Assembly: GCA_036417435.1 (NCBI GenBank)
Contig: CM070903.1
Coordinates: 59,372,001 to 59,436,000, forward strand
Direction: 5' to 3'
Length of the DNA: 64,000 bases
Source of the DNA: Inia geoffrensis
Lineage: Eukaryota > Chordata > Mammalia > Artiodactyla > Iniidae
Part shown: positions 1 to 12,171 of the stretch, in pieces
Layout: each line of letters begins with the position of its first letter
How positions within the stretch are numbered: the stretch's first letter is position 1
Notes under the pieces: model-generated
Databases searched by the model: none
Told to the model about the DNA's origin: nothing
What the model saw: the letters and a program-made list of their open reading frames with translations, nothing else
Program-made: the position numbers and the translations under genes

Positions 1-494
1 ATAAAAAAATTCTGGTAATAACAATCATTGAGATAATAATAGGTGTTAAATTCTGAGCGCCTTCTATACATTTTAAGATGTTGGGGTCTGCTTTTCACAT
101 TTAATATAACCCTTGTACCTTGTTGATCTCTTCTATCTTCAGGTTGCCGTGGGATTATGAAAACTCTTGAAAACCATACTAACTCATTGGAAGTGAGACG
201 TTTTGCTGAGTTTAGTCACTTTAAACAATCACATTAAATGAATACTCTTTGAGCCCCTTCCATGCACCAAGTCTTGGAGTGTGGTTCACGCAAATGTGAA
301 TAAAATGACCCCTCTAGCCTTCAAGAAGCTTGGCTATAGTAAAAGAGACAGAGATGTCAACAAATAAAACAAGACAGTGAAGGAAGGTCAATGAGGATCA
401 TTTTCTTTCTGGTCTAGTGATTTGGAATTACTCATTATACAGATGTTTTCTCTGATATCATTCCTATTTAGAGAAGAGGTGGAGGGGAGTATTG

Positions 495-740
495 AAGAGC
501 ATGTGCTCTAGAACGAGGTTGCCCTGTGTCCAATTCTGCCTCTACAAACTTATTAGCTGAGTGACCATTTCCTTCTCTGTGCCTCACCCTTTTCACTTAT
601 AAAATGGAAGTAGTAACAGTACTTACCTCAAAGCGTTATTATAAGGACTAAACTAATTAAGACTGTAGTATATTTGGACAAACATCTGGTACATACAGTA
701 ACTATTGCTCTCAATAACTGTTAGCTATATTTTCTTAGAT
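495..740 (-). repeat. MIR SINE (old)
   Basis: Sequence reads as an antisense MIR: the gctgagtgacc block, tctctgtgcctcacc, the aaaatggaagtagtaacagt block, then a CTCAATAACTGTTAGCTAT-like end. It is diverged, as expected for a mammalian-wide element. Confidence 0.75.
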
Positions 741-904
741 ATGAATATTGTCAACCTAACTATGGTCATTCTAGGTGTGTTGTGTTGGTAAACATTCTCC
801 TCAGAACCTTAGACGGAGAACGGCTGTCTCTGAGGTGTCTGTCTAGTCAGGAGTCTTGCTGGTATTGTTCGGGGCCATGAATGTTTGCACCCATAGTGCT
901 TTGG

Positions 905-2460
905 GTCAAAGTCATTCATTTTTGAGCACCAACTACATGCCAGGCATCGTTTTAGGAGTACTGTGGCTATATCACTGGAGAGAGCAGACAAAAATCCCTC
1001 CCTGCACAGAACTTGCATTCTGGTGAGGAGAGTCAGATAATAAGCACAAAAGAAAAATACATTTTATAATACGATAGAAGGTGATCATTCTGTCATTAAA
1101 AATAATAAATAAAGCTCACTAGTATGTGGAACGCCTTTTAAATTTTAAGTAGAGTGGTCAGGATAGACCTGAGGAACATGGTGACGTTTGAGCAGTGTCT
1201 TAAAGGAAGTGAGGGAGTAAGCCATACTGGTACTTGGGGTGGGGGAGGAATTCCAGGCAGAGAGGGCAGCTAGCACAAAGGCCCTGGGATGGAAGCATAC
1301 GGTCTAGGACTCTAGTCCAGGAATATTGAGGAGGCCATTATGGCAGGAGCTAAGTGAGTGAAGTGAAATAAGTAGGAGCTTAAATCAAAGAATGGCACAT
1401 CATGTATTGTCCTTCTGGGACATTCTACAGCCTTTGGCTTTAGCCCTGATTGAGATGGGGACCACTGCAGGGTCTTGAGCAGAGGAGTGATATGAGTTGT
1501 CTCAATGTTTAAAAACGATCGCTCTGGCAGTGTGTTGAGAACTCCCTTCATGGGGACAAAAGTAGAAACAGGGCAAGGATAAAGTCAAGATGTGATGGTA
1601 AATTAGGGTGTTAATTAACAGTGGAGGTGGTTTAGTTGAATTTTGGATTTATTTTAAAAGTAGAGCTGAAAAAATTTTTTCTGATGGATTGGATTTGAAA
1701 TGTGAGAGAAACAGAAAAGTCAAGGATGACACCAAGCTTTTTGGCCTGATATGAGGAAAACTTCATTTGGGACAGGGTAGTTGGGAGACAGAAGGAGGAA
1801 TTTCAGGATTTCATGTCAGAAATGTTATGTGGGAGTAGCCTAGTAGGCATCTAACTGGGCAATAGCCTGAAGCCTGCAGTTCAAGAAGAGATGGTCAGGG
1901 TGGAGTTAAAATTTGGGAGTTATTACCACATATGTGACCGTTAGTGTCTTGAGATCACTAAGGGTGTGAGTGTAGATAGACAAGAGATCCGAAGTCCGAA
2001 CTCTGGGGACTCTACTGCTCAGACACTGGGAGAAGAGAAGGGACCAGCAAGCAATCTTCTTCTGAAAGAAGACTAAGAAGGAGCAAGCAATAGAGTAGAA
2101 AAAAAAAAAAAAAAAAAAAAACATGAAAAAGTTGTGGAAGTCCAAATAAAAGTTTTCCAGGAGGAAAAAGTGTTCCACCATTGACTTCTGCTGATAGTTC
2201 GAGTGAGATGAGCCCTGAGAAAATGTCCAGTTTAGGAGCTTAACCTTGACAGGAGGAGTTCTAGGGGACAGAGCAGAAGCAAAAGCCCAATTGGAATAAA
2301 TGGGTAGAGAAAACCTGGAGACAGCTTATCTTAACAACTCTAAAGGAGTTTTGCTGTGGCTGAACAGAAAAAAAGGAGCAAGTGGCTGGAGGGGGAAGTG
2401 GATTCAAGAGAGATTTTGGTTTTTAAGATGGGAGAAATAACATGATTTTATGGTGATGGG
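905..2460 (+). repeat. Long, old dispersed mammalian repeat (L2-like at its start)
   Basis: The start resembles the L2 3' region (gagcaccaactacatgccaggca). It continues through blocks typical of a widely dispersed old repeat, such as ttccaggcagagagggcagc, gcacaaaggccctgggatgg and gtcaaggatgacaccaagct. I recognise the wording of the family but cannot name it with confidence. A run of about 22 A lies at 2100-2121. Confidence 0.5.
2100..2121 (+). repeat. Poly(A) run
   Basis: Uninterrupted run of about 22 A inside the old repeat. It is probably a homopolymer expansion, since no element end or target duplication is seen at this spot. Confidence 0.9.
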
Positions 2461-2469
2461 ATGATCCAA

Positions 2470-3160
2470 TCAGGGAAACTGCTGAAGCATTTAAGTATTG
2501 GATTGATTCCTGTATGTTTCTGTGGGGAAAAGAGCCAAGACAGGGGAAACTAATTCCTATAAAACACCAAGCAGTTCATAGGTGAGCCTTTCCTATAAAT
2601 TAGAAGTCAGACTTTTACTCGCACAAATGAAAAGTGCATTATAAATAAGCTATTTGTTGAGTGCCTATTGAGTGCCACTCGTGGTGTCAGGGACTTTGTA
2701 TACATTATCTGGAAGCTTATTAACCATCCTGAACATCAGCTATCACTGTCACTACACTGTTAATGACATTGTTGCTAGGAGCTAAAACGACTTGGTAAAC
2801 CAAAGCCATAGTGATCATAAATTAGTCTGCACTTTATTGTGCTTTCTTGCTGTTGTGAGTTCCGCGAGGGCCGACGACCTGCCTCTTTGTAAGCCCAGAG
2901 ATTCACACAGAACTTGGAAGAGGTTCACTCACACTCATTCGTGCGGAGATCGACTGGGGCAGCCCTGGGTCCAGTTCGTCCCTTTCCGCGGAAACACCCG
3001 CCGTTCACATCAGCATTGTTTTCATTGGTTGCAGCAACGAGAAAAACACGTTGATAGAAACTTTCAAAAGAAGTAACTGAAAGGAAATCAGTACAAGTTA
3101 GTTTAAAATCCTCCGCTGAGCCCGTTCCCCAACAATTTTGCAAAACTGCTTTTCTGACGC
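2470..3160. other. Upstream flank of the CpG island
   Basis: Mostly single-copy looking sequence. The composition rises in GC from about 2860 towards the island. No gene or repeat is recognised. Confidence 0.5.
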
Positions 3161-4080
3161 ATCCGGTACCTGCCCGCGGGCGAACTGTCGGGAGGAGGTG
3201 CGGTCACCTGGAGTTTCCCGGTAGAAACCTCACCGTCGGGCGAGGAAATCGTCGCTCGAGGACGTGTACCCACCCGCCCTCTTCCAGCTCATTAGGAAAG
3301 CCTGCCACAAGGTTTCTACCACGCGGCTGTAAACGCGGCTCCGAGAAGCTGGCGCCCCGTGATGGGGCGACCAGACAGACCCCTGCTGCAGCAGTAAAAG
3401 CCCCAACTGCAAACTGCCTGGCACCTTCACCGACTTCACTGCTCCGAGTCCCTCGGTGCCCGCCGCGGTGGTTACGAAGGGGGCCGGGGCACAGGACCGA
3501 GCCGCGCGGAGCCCACCACCGCGGCCCGAGGGGGACCGCACCCGGCGGCTGGGTGCCCGCAGCGCGCCTTCCCTCCCTCGCCCTGGGGACCCGGCCGCGT
3601 CGACGCGCCAGGTGAGGAGGAGGCGGCGGCCGGCGGGGTAGAAGGGGCCGCACAGGCTCCGCGCGTCCGGGCCGCATACCGCGGGCGCTACCTCCCCCGC
3701 CGCCGAGTTGGTCGCCGCCCGTTTGCGCGGCCGAGGGTTGTGGGCGGAGAGGAGGCAGTGGCCGCCGGGGCCAGGAGGGGCGCGCTGGCTGCGCACCGCG
3801 CGTGCTGAGTGGCCGGGCGGCTGCGGCTGGAGCTGCGCCGGGGCCGGGGGGCCGGGGCTGGAGGGAGGGTGGGAGGGAGGCGGGGCGAGGGCCAGGCAAG
3901 GGCCGCTGGAGCCGGCGGAGAGCGGCGGCGCGGAGAGAACATGAGACGGTGAGTGGCTGCCGGGGACGCAGAGTTTCTTGCTTCTCTTGTGGGCTGCAGG
4001 GACAAAAGCCCGGGCAGGGGGTAGCAGAGCCTGGGCTGAGCAGCCTCTGGGGCCCCGAACCCCAAGAATGGGTGGACCTC
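3160..4080 (+). promoter_or_regulatory. CpG-island promoter region, probably of PHLDB2
   Basis: This is the only non-repeat stretch with very high GC and dense CpG; the core at 3450-3950 is the richest. GC boxes are visible, for example the gaggcggggcgagg block near 3880. There is no TATA box, as expected for a CpG-island promoter. No tRNA-like or L1-like sequence explains the composition, unlike the second GC-rich block at 57.4-58.4 kb. CpG islands of this kind usually mark a broad, constitutively open promoter that may fire both ways. Confidence 0.75.
3400..3948 (+). other. PHLDB2: Candidate PHLDB2 non-coding exon 1 (5' end undetermined)
   Basis: The only strong splice donor inside the GC-rich core that suits a first exon is gagacg|gtgagt, with the GT at 3949-3950. 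Its position about 23 kb upstream of the first coding exon, at the 3' side of a CpG island and on the same strand, makes it the likely PHLDB2 leader exon. The start is not visible because no TATA box fixes it; 3400 is only a guess. A weaker alternative donor, cca|ggtgagg, lies near 3610. The leader contains an ATG at 3941-3943, eight bases before the donor (see findings). Known PHLDB2 genes use more than one promoter, so a further upstream leader outside the window is possible. Confidence 0.55.
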
Positions 4081-4089
4081 GGTTGAGAG

Positions 4090-6250
4090 GATCCTGGGGA
4101 GGGAGTGGCGGGGTGGAAGAGCAGCTCACAGAACGGTTGTAGGAAACGGGCGGGATTTGGGGGAGCCTGAGGCAACTTTTGCCGAGAAGTCTGGAATACC
4201 CAAGGAGAGAAGGATCGGGATCTTGGGGCTAGAGCTGCTTTGTCGCCGTGGGCGGAGGAAAGAGTCTGCTGCTGGATGGTATGGGCGCTGAATTCAGTAA
4301 AGACCCCCTCCCCCAAATATCTAGTTAGCTGCCCTCCTGGCTCACTTTGTTTCAAGAGTGGGGCTCACTAGTTTGAACCGCCCAGAGACTCAAATTCCCA
4401 TTTGGCCTTGGGTACCCCCCAAAATTTATGGTTGGGGCGGTCTCCGCACCCCTAGAGATAGCGGCTGGAAGTAGAGAATGTTTTGAACCCCTGTTTCGCC
4501 CGCGCCTGGCACGGCCGAGGCGCAGGAAATGTTTGCTGGTACATTGAATAACTTAGTTCTAGCAGTCAACACTTATTAAAGCGCCGAGGACCTGGCTAAC
4601 TCCCGCCACCGCCAGGAAATTAAAAGGCTGACAGGCTGTCGCTTCCAGACTTGGGGTTTCCTGTTTGAAAGAGCTTCGGAAGTCGAAGCTGCTACCCATC
4701 TACCTTTCTCATGTAAAAGCGAGAACTGCGCCCTCAGCCTTTTATGTCGGTAGACTTTCCCAGGGCTGGAAATCCTCTCGCCTGGCCCTGCCCTCATCCC
4801 TAGAAGTCTTCCTTCTGCTGCTCTAAAGAAGCTCTCAACAATTCTAGAATGCACAGCTAGTCAACAGCCAGACGCAGCTGGGAGTGGAACTAGAAGAAGA
4901 GGCATAAAAATGTGGCGTACTTTTAGTGTAAATATATGTCAGCCACATTTCCCTTCATTGTATGAATGTATTAATTACAGATATTTATGATCAAGTATTG
5001 GACGCGTAACTTTAAGCTTCCTAGTTTGGCTTAATTTAGGCGTTTGAGATATGTCTCCGAGATTCTAATATCTGAATTCAGCTGGGAGAGGTCTAAATGA
5101 AGTTCACAGTTTCAGAGTGTTAGTTAAACTTTTGCCCTGAGAGCTCTTAAATTCTTGGTTCCTGGTAGGATAGCAACAGAGTAGTTGGATTTGGGATAAA
5201 TAAACGTTTAGAGTTGCCCACTATTTTAACAGAACGGCTACATCCCCGGTACCATTGCCCTCAATTGTGTAAATATTTGTTTGAATAAAGAGCTAAGGTT
5301 CTTTGAAAAGTAACAGTTGTGTCTATTCATGATTCCCTTTTCATATCCTGGGCTTAAGTTATTTAAAAGCGTTTGTGTTTTATTTTATTGTTTTCGTTTT
5401 ACATATTTAATGTGGAAATTTAAACATTATATGTACTTGAGAAACTCTGTAAAGTCTCCAAAACGTTTATAACTGGGGTTTCCTTTAAAAGTGAGGGGGA
5501 ATAGAGCTTTTGCTCTTAGTTGACTAGTGTAGCCTTCACCTCCTGAGACCCAGAGGTTTGCAAATCCCAGCCTTTTTCACAAGTGAAAAAATGGGATGTT
5601 GGGCTAGTAGTAGCCATCATTTCAATTTGCAGGCTTCAGTCTGTTTCATGCAACTGGCAGATTCTGTTCTTTTGGGCTGAGGACTGACTTTAGGGGGTGT
5701 CTCCTGGATCCCCATTTGAAGTGAGGGAGGAAAAGATACCTGGGAAACTCTCCTAAGAGCTTGCTACCTCCTATCTTAAAGAACACCAGACGAAAGCTGG
5801 AACTCTTTAGCAACCTTTTCAGAAATATTTTATTTACTGGCTTTTGCACAAGAGAGGGAAGAAAAAGCTGAAGTGATTAAAGCTACCACTAGATTTTGCT
5901 GTTTTCCCCAAAGCCCTCTTTTGAGGTCTGTACTGTAATGCAGGGGTTGATTCTGGAGTGCACAAGAGGACTTGCTGTGAAAAACGTGATTGCTTTTAAA
6001 TACTTTTAAAGAGCAGTTGAGGTTATGACTCTGTATGCTAATTCTCAACCCTTAGCAGAAAGGCGGTTGGTTCTATGAATAACTTGGAAGGACAGTGGTT
6101 TTGTACATCTTCCAAGTGGAATACATGTGCTTTATAAATCTGACTGCTAGATCTTGATGTACTTTACTTATTAACTGTGTAAATGTCATCTATTTGAAAC
6201 AAAAACAACTTTTAAGTGATGTGCTTTATTATAAAGCCCTGGTATACACA
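4090..6250. other. Intron 1 start, no recognised feature
   Basis: GC content falls steadily away from the island. No SINE, L1, splice-bounded exon or RNA gene is recognised. Conserved regulatory elements are plausible this close to a promoter but cannot be seen in one sequence. Confidence 0.5.
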
Positions 6251-6251
6251 A

Positions 6252-6495
6252 CAGCTGTGGTTCTGAATGGAGGCGGGTAGAGTGGGGGTAATTTGCTCCC
6301 CAGGGGTTATTGGCCAGTGTCCGGAAACATTTTTGGTTGTCCCAACTCGGGGCAGTGGACAACCCCAGTTGCCAACTGGGGCTGGCCTCTAGTGGGTAGA
6401 GGCCTCAGATGATGCTGTGTAATATCCTATAATGCACAGGACACACAAACAATGAATATCTAGCCCCAAACTCTTCACTAGGGTATCACCTTAAG
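6252..6495 (+). mobile_element. MER5A-type hAT DNA transposon remnant
   Basis: Non-autonomous hAT remnant recognised by its order of blocks: cccaggggttattggccagtg, acatttttggttgtc, ctctagtgggtagaggcc, and ctataatgcacaggacac. Relative to the usual element, the middle carries an extra inverted micro-duplication at 6363-6381 (see findings). Confidence 0.8.
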
Positions 6496-9400
6496 AGCAT
6501 ATGTTAACAAGATTAGGGAACTTAATCTAGTTTGGACCTTCAAGAAACGGACTGTATTTTTGCTCAACACAGAGAGACCTCTTTGTCTGCAACAGATTCT
6601 TTTGTCCTTGGCATTAAGAGTCTTAATATACCATAGATGTGAAGGAACTTGTGTTCACTGAGTTTGAGTTGGCTTAAAATTACAGAATTTTGGAGTACTA
6701 CAGTGCAAGGGAGCCTCAGAGATCACTGAGCTCAACTTTTTTGGTTTATAGACACAAAAACTGAGATGCCCAGAGATAGTGACTGGTAAAGTCTCAAGTG
6801 TGTTAGTGACAAATGTTAGTTTTAGATACAACCCAGGATTAGAGAATTTAGAAACTGATATTCAGGCAAATGTAAGTTTTTTAAAAAAATGGACCTGACC
6901 CTTTGTGAGAATTTAGAGGTCACATTCTCTGTGAGGAAATAAATAAACTCTTTGATGGGGGAAGGGTAGCATTAGCCATGGTGACTGTGGAGCATATGCC
7001 TGGGTGTGTCAGCCCCAAGAAGAACATAATTCTATTGTGCGACCTGTGACACTCCACGTCTGATGCCTGCACCATCCTTCCCATGGCAAAGTGGGCAACA
7101 GATGGTTCCACATTCATAGCAGATGCTATGGTACAAAACAGAACATTTGAGATTTTTTGTCCCTCCCTGCCTTATGGGTTAAGAGTAGAGGGCATGAATG
7201 GATAGGGTTGTCTTGGACAGAAGAGAGGACGAGAGAAGCCTCCTGAATACAGAGTTAAAAAAGACACCTGGCGTATAAGGAAATGAGCATGCTTTCGGGC
7301 AGTTGTGAGGGATATTCATAAGCTGATGAGTGGATATGTAAGATAAATGTGATATTTGCATAGAACTTGGGTTAGGAATCTGAAGACATTTCAAGCTTGA
7401 CACTTCCTTGTGGGAATAGGGCAAAATAATAATGGGGGTAAAAGGAATCTCAGAAATCCTCTTATCTGAATCTGCTCACTTGGCTAGTGAGAACCTCCTA
7501 ACTCCTGTTTCATTGTACTTTCTTGTACAACCCCCAGTCTGTATCTTTCCATCTGTTTACTTAGTGGGGAAGAAAATGATAATAATGTAAAGTTTTTGTT
7601 CATTTTCTGGAGAGTGTAAAAAGCATGTATTTGTGAATAGCTCTGCTTATAGAAAGGAGTTATCTCAAAGAGTTTTTGACGATCAGAAAAGTTGTGCACA
7701 TACGGCTGCTCTCACATTTTACATTACTACGATTACCCATTAGTCCTGTGATTATGGATTTTAGTTGTGTGCTAAGTGGCCCTGCCATGGTAGTTATAAT
7801 CCTCAAATCTGGGAGGTTCTGGAAATATAGGAGAATTTTTTAGTGTGCCTTTCTTGGAAGAGCTCCGAACCTTGCTGTGGTAGGTTCTTATCATTTTGAC
7901 AACTAGCCAATGGGTGTACCTCAAAGCCAAGTACATAGTAGTATATTTAGAAATGATTCAGAAGTGATGACTTTTTAAAGAGGGCTGCTCTCTGCAGGTG
8001 CTGCAATAAAGGGGTATAGCACCCTTTTCATTATCACCTTTTGGGTAGTCATTCTTTTTTTTTTTTGTCGTGTAGTCATTCTTGTTACTTATTTTTCAGG
8101 TGATGGAGGAGAAGATGAATTTGTTTTTTTATAATTGTTGGCTGGAAATATTTGTTGGCATTTGATTAATGTGACTCTTATCTCTTGAAAGTGAATAAAA
8201 CCAAAAAGGGAGCTCAGGTTTTCAAATCCCTTCAAAATGAGTATTTGGTAAGGCAGAACTTGTTTCTGCCACCCAGAAATTCGAACCTTCTAAGGGTTAA
8301 TTTGCAGAGTTGTTTTCGTGATATTTAGGAATGTTTTTAGATGTTGAAAAGAAGGTTTGTGCTGTATCTGCTTTAAAGGCAAGATTGTTATCTATAGCAG
8401 CTAATGATCAACAGGGGCAACCCAAATATAAAAATCATTTTTATTGAAATTCAGTGGGAAGGCTAGGGGCTGGAGAAGCTTGCCATACAAAGAAACAGGT
8501 AAATAAGGTATAGAGTAACAGGCTAAGTTATCTGGAGACTTTTTCGAGAGGTTTTTTACAAGAGATATTTGTTTTGCTTAGTGTGAGTGGGTTGAGTTTA
8601 TTAGATGAACTCCTTTTCCTTACTTTGCAAATTAAGGGGAAGAAAAAGTTTGTTCATGCCTATATTTAATATTGTTACCTCAAGCAGGGTTAGCTTTTTC
8701 CAAGATTTGCTGCTAAATCTAGAGTTCAGTGGAAATCAGTGTTGATCATCTTAGAATATTTTGTTTGCATGCAGCATGTGACCTCTCCAGATGGCGATGT
8801 GCTTGTGGAATCAGCATAAGGAATGGCAAAAAAGCTAACAGTTACAATCTTTCTCCTCGATTTGTTTCTTGAGAACTGTATTACTGAAATAAGGGCAGGT
8901 AAAAGCAAAGGAAAGCCAGCTTCTGAGTTCGTTTGTCCGGTCCAGATGCAGCCTGAGTAGCGCTTCATAGTCAAGAGATGTTCAGAGAGGACTGGGAAGT
9001 GAGGTCTGGCTGCCACACTGCTTACATCATAGCAGAAGTAGGTTTTTGAAAACATATTTAGTAAGGAAATTGCAAGCCATGGGAATGTAGACAAAATATT
9101 TCTTATACATCATGCCGAATTAAATAGCTGTATTATATTACACTAACATAGCTCTGACCAGGCCTTCTTCCCACTACGTTATGCTGAAATAATTTACCAT
9201 GCCCTTGGATGTCATGGGCAACCGCACCGGTGCAATCTTTTCCCAGTTAGGTAGCTGCCACCTTATCACTAAAACATGTTTCTGTTCTGTAGTCATTTCC
9301 ATTTCCTGCATTGTATAACTGGCACTCCTGTGTTATTTAATCTGTGTCTATGGGAGCCTAGAAAGTTGGAGCAGAAAGAACATCTAGTTCACCCTCACCA

Positions 9401-11070
9401 TTTTAAATATGGAGAAACCTCTGCTAAAACAAGGTGAAGACGGGCCAAGGGATTTGCTCTGGCTCTTTCTTCTGTTGGTTATTTTGGCAGAACCAGGGCA
9501 AGGGTCGGGTATCCTGACTCATGTTCCTGGCAGTCTGTCCCGTATTTTTTGCGCTAGATTGGCCATGACAATAAAAATAACATCCTAATGTAACCATTTC
9601 CTTTATTAGGGCTTTTGGTCAGATATAAAAAACAGCATTGATTAAATTTAGTGTAGTCAGTTGTTTACTGACCTCTGCTGGTTCAAGTCCTTTTTCCTTT
9701 TCCTTCCACGCAAAATAAATGGTTAAAAAAGGTAGGTCGCAGCAAAGGGAAATATTGTCTATAACACCCACTTTGCATAACCTACAGTTAAGTAATGAAG
9801 AGATGGTATCATTATTGTTTTGTTTTGTTTACTTTATAGTATTTTTTAAAACCCATCCACTCAGTTTTTGAGTTAAAGGGAAAAACATTATGACCATGGA
9901 TGATGTGGTCACCTTGTGTTTGTTCCATCCATCCTGAGCCTACTTATCCCCTGACTATTCCCAGTTCACAAGTATTGGGTAAGGGAATGGAGAATAGTAC
10001 CTTTGGATGTGGTGAATGTTACTTTGAAAAAACAGAAGCTGACTCTGAAGAGAATGTATTTTGATCGGTAGTGTGAAACGGGGACAGGATGCTGTAAAGA
10101 TCAGAGTTTGCTCCCACCAACTCTCAGCCTCCAATTCCAGCCCATAGGGGTGGTTTCAGGGTCAAGAGAGAGCATCTTCATCCCCATGTGATCCCAGAGT
10201 CAATATTTTTCTTGCATAAATTGGTTTTAGAGGATGCTCTTTCCTGGAGTACCCCTCTGCTTCAGGAAGCAAATCTGAAGCACAGGTGCAAACAAACATT
10301 CAAGACCTCCAACTTAGTTATTCCATGACTCTCTGCTTCTTGGCTTTGTCTCACTGTGGTGATCACATAATACAGGAGGATTGTTCAGAGGCTACAGTTA
10401 GAATCACCTAAACCCGCGGCTGAATTATGCCAATGATCAGGAGTAAGAAACATCTGGAAATATTGGCTTTACTTCGGAAAATTTTAGAAACCTTTATCTT
10501 CAACTAAAGCTATCTTAGGATTCTATAAAGAACCCTGAAAATATGGGTCTGTAATTTCCTACCTGAAGAACTCTCCCACTTTCAGAGAAACTATCACATA
10601 ATTTGAGAATCTATAAAGTATGTTGGTCTCTGTCTTAGCATAAATATGGAAGGGTGTGTGTGTGTGTTTTAATGGTTTTTTGAGGCTGAAATTCTTCAAG
10701 ATATGGCGGGTTTGTCAGTTTTTGTGTTTACATTTTAACTTTCTGAAGAGGTGGGTTTTATTTGAATATGCATAGTAATGAAATTTAGCTACTGTGACCT
10801 ACCATTATCTTGCAAGTATCTGAAATATAATGGCCTGATACTTGTAATCTAGACAATGCATTTCCTTTCAGATTTCTCCAAGGTACTTAAAAAAAAAAAG
10901 AATCCGCTTTTAGGAGCTTAATTCAATATGATAGAGAGTGAGTATTTCGTACTTTTTAAAAAATCAGCAAGGAGCCATTGTATGAACACATCCTTCTTTG
11001 TAAACTGAGCGACTATCATTTTTAAGTCCGTATATATTTTTATTCATATTGGTTTTCGGAATGCACACAT
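6496..11070. other. Intron 1, mostly unassigned; faint old repeats
   Basis: MIR/L2-type remnants are suggested at about 6690-6860 and 9360-9450 (blocks resembling 'gag-gaaac-ctgaggcccagagaggtgaagtga'), both too worn to name. A T-rich run lies at 8055-8066 and a short TG run at 10658-10668. No exon or RNA gene is recognised. Confidence 0.45.
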
Positions 11071-11074
11071 CTTT

Positions 11075-11665
11075 TACTTTTTAAATATTTTTATTATGGA
11101 AAATTTTAAACATACATAAAAATTAAAAGAATAATGCAGTGAAATCTCATGTACCCATCATTCAGTTTCAACAGTTACCTACATATGCTAATATTGTTTC
11201 ACCTGTAGACCTTCCCCGCAAACATAGATTGTTATAAAGCAGACTCCAAATACTGTAGTATTTTATTCATAAAAAGTTTAAAATATAAATCTAAGAGCTT
11301 AGGATTTTAAAAAAATACAGCAAATCATTATCACACCTAAAAAAAAAATGGCAGTAATTAAAATATCTTTTTTCCAGTCAGTGTTCAGATTCTCTGATTG
11401 TCACATGAAATTTTTGTTTTAATAGTTGGATTGTTCAAAACAGGATCCAAACAAGGTCTACATATTGCATTTAATTGTTAATTGGTGGATCTCTTGGGTC
11501 TTTTTAAATCTAGAACAGTTCCCTCTTTTATTTTTTTTCCTTGCCATTTGCTGGTTGAAGACATTGGTTATTTTTCTGTAGACTTCCCCATGTTTTATAT
11601 TTAACTGATACTGTCTCCATAGTGTTGTTTAATGTATTCCTCTGTTCTTTGTATTTTCTGTAATT
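11075..11665. repeat. Old L1 (L1M-type) remnant
   Basis: A/T-rich sequence with the typical old L1 3' region wording (ggaaaattttaaacatacat, ctcatgtacccatcattcag). Subfamily and orientation are uncertain. A CHR-1 SINE is inserted at its right end, and it may resume after 12044. Confidence 0.5.
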
Positions 11666-11677
11666 GGAGACACCATG

Positions 11678-12031
11678 TTTTTTAATAAATTTATTTATTT
11701 ATTTATTTTTGGCTGTGTTGGGTCTTTGTTGCTGCACACGGGCTTTCTCTAGTTGTAGCGAGTGGGGGCTACTCTTGGTTGTGGTGCATGGGCTTCTCAC
11801 TGCAGTGGATTCTCTTGTTGTGGAGCATGGGCTCTAGGCGCGTGGGCTTCAGTAGTTGTGGCACGCAGGCTCAGTAGTTGTGGCTCGCGGGCTCTAGAGC
11901 ACAGGCTCAATAGTTGTGGCACAGGGGCTTAGTTGCTCCGCGGCATGTGGGATCTTCCTGGACCAGGGCTTGAACCCGTGTCCCTTGCATTGGCAGGTGG
12001 ATTCTTAACCACTGCGCTACCAGGGAAGTTC
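11678..12031 (-). mobile_element. CHR-1-type tRNA-derived SINE
   Basis: Antisense copy: A/T tail at the left, then the tttggctgtgttgggtcttt body, tRNA-like head at the right ending accactgcgctaccaggga. The B-box complement lies at the gcttgaacccgtg block. Target duplication ggagacaccatg (11666-11677) against ggagacagcatg (12032-12043), 11 of 12 identical. Confidence 0.92.
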
Positions 12032-12097
12032 GGAGACAGCATGCTTTTAATTTGAGAACTTCCCTACCACATCATTCTGTTGAACTTAATTTATAAG

Positions 12098-12122
12098 ATA
12101 TATATATATATATATATATATA
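12098..12122. repeat. (TA)n microsatellite
   Basis: A pure TA run of about 22-24 bases between the CHR-1 SINE and the L1. Probably polymorphic in length. Confidence 0.9.
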
Positions 12123-12171
12123 CTTATTACATTCATATTGTGTCTCCTTCAAATATTGCTAAAGCTGTTTT

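Noticed and set aside
3204..4355. Long open frames on the minus strand (up to 383 codons) over the CpG island
   Set aside because: Low stop-codon density follows from the high GC content. The translation is Pro/Arg/Ala-rich with no domain, and the + strand is where the PHLDB2 leader lies.
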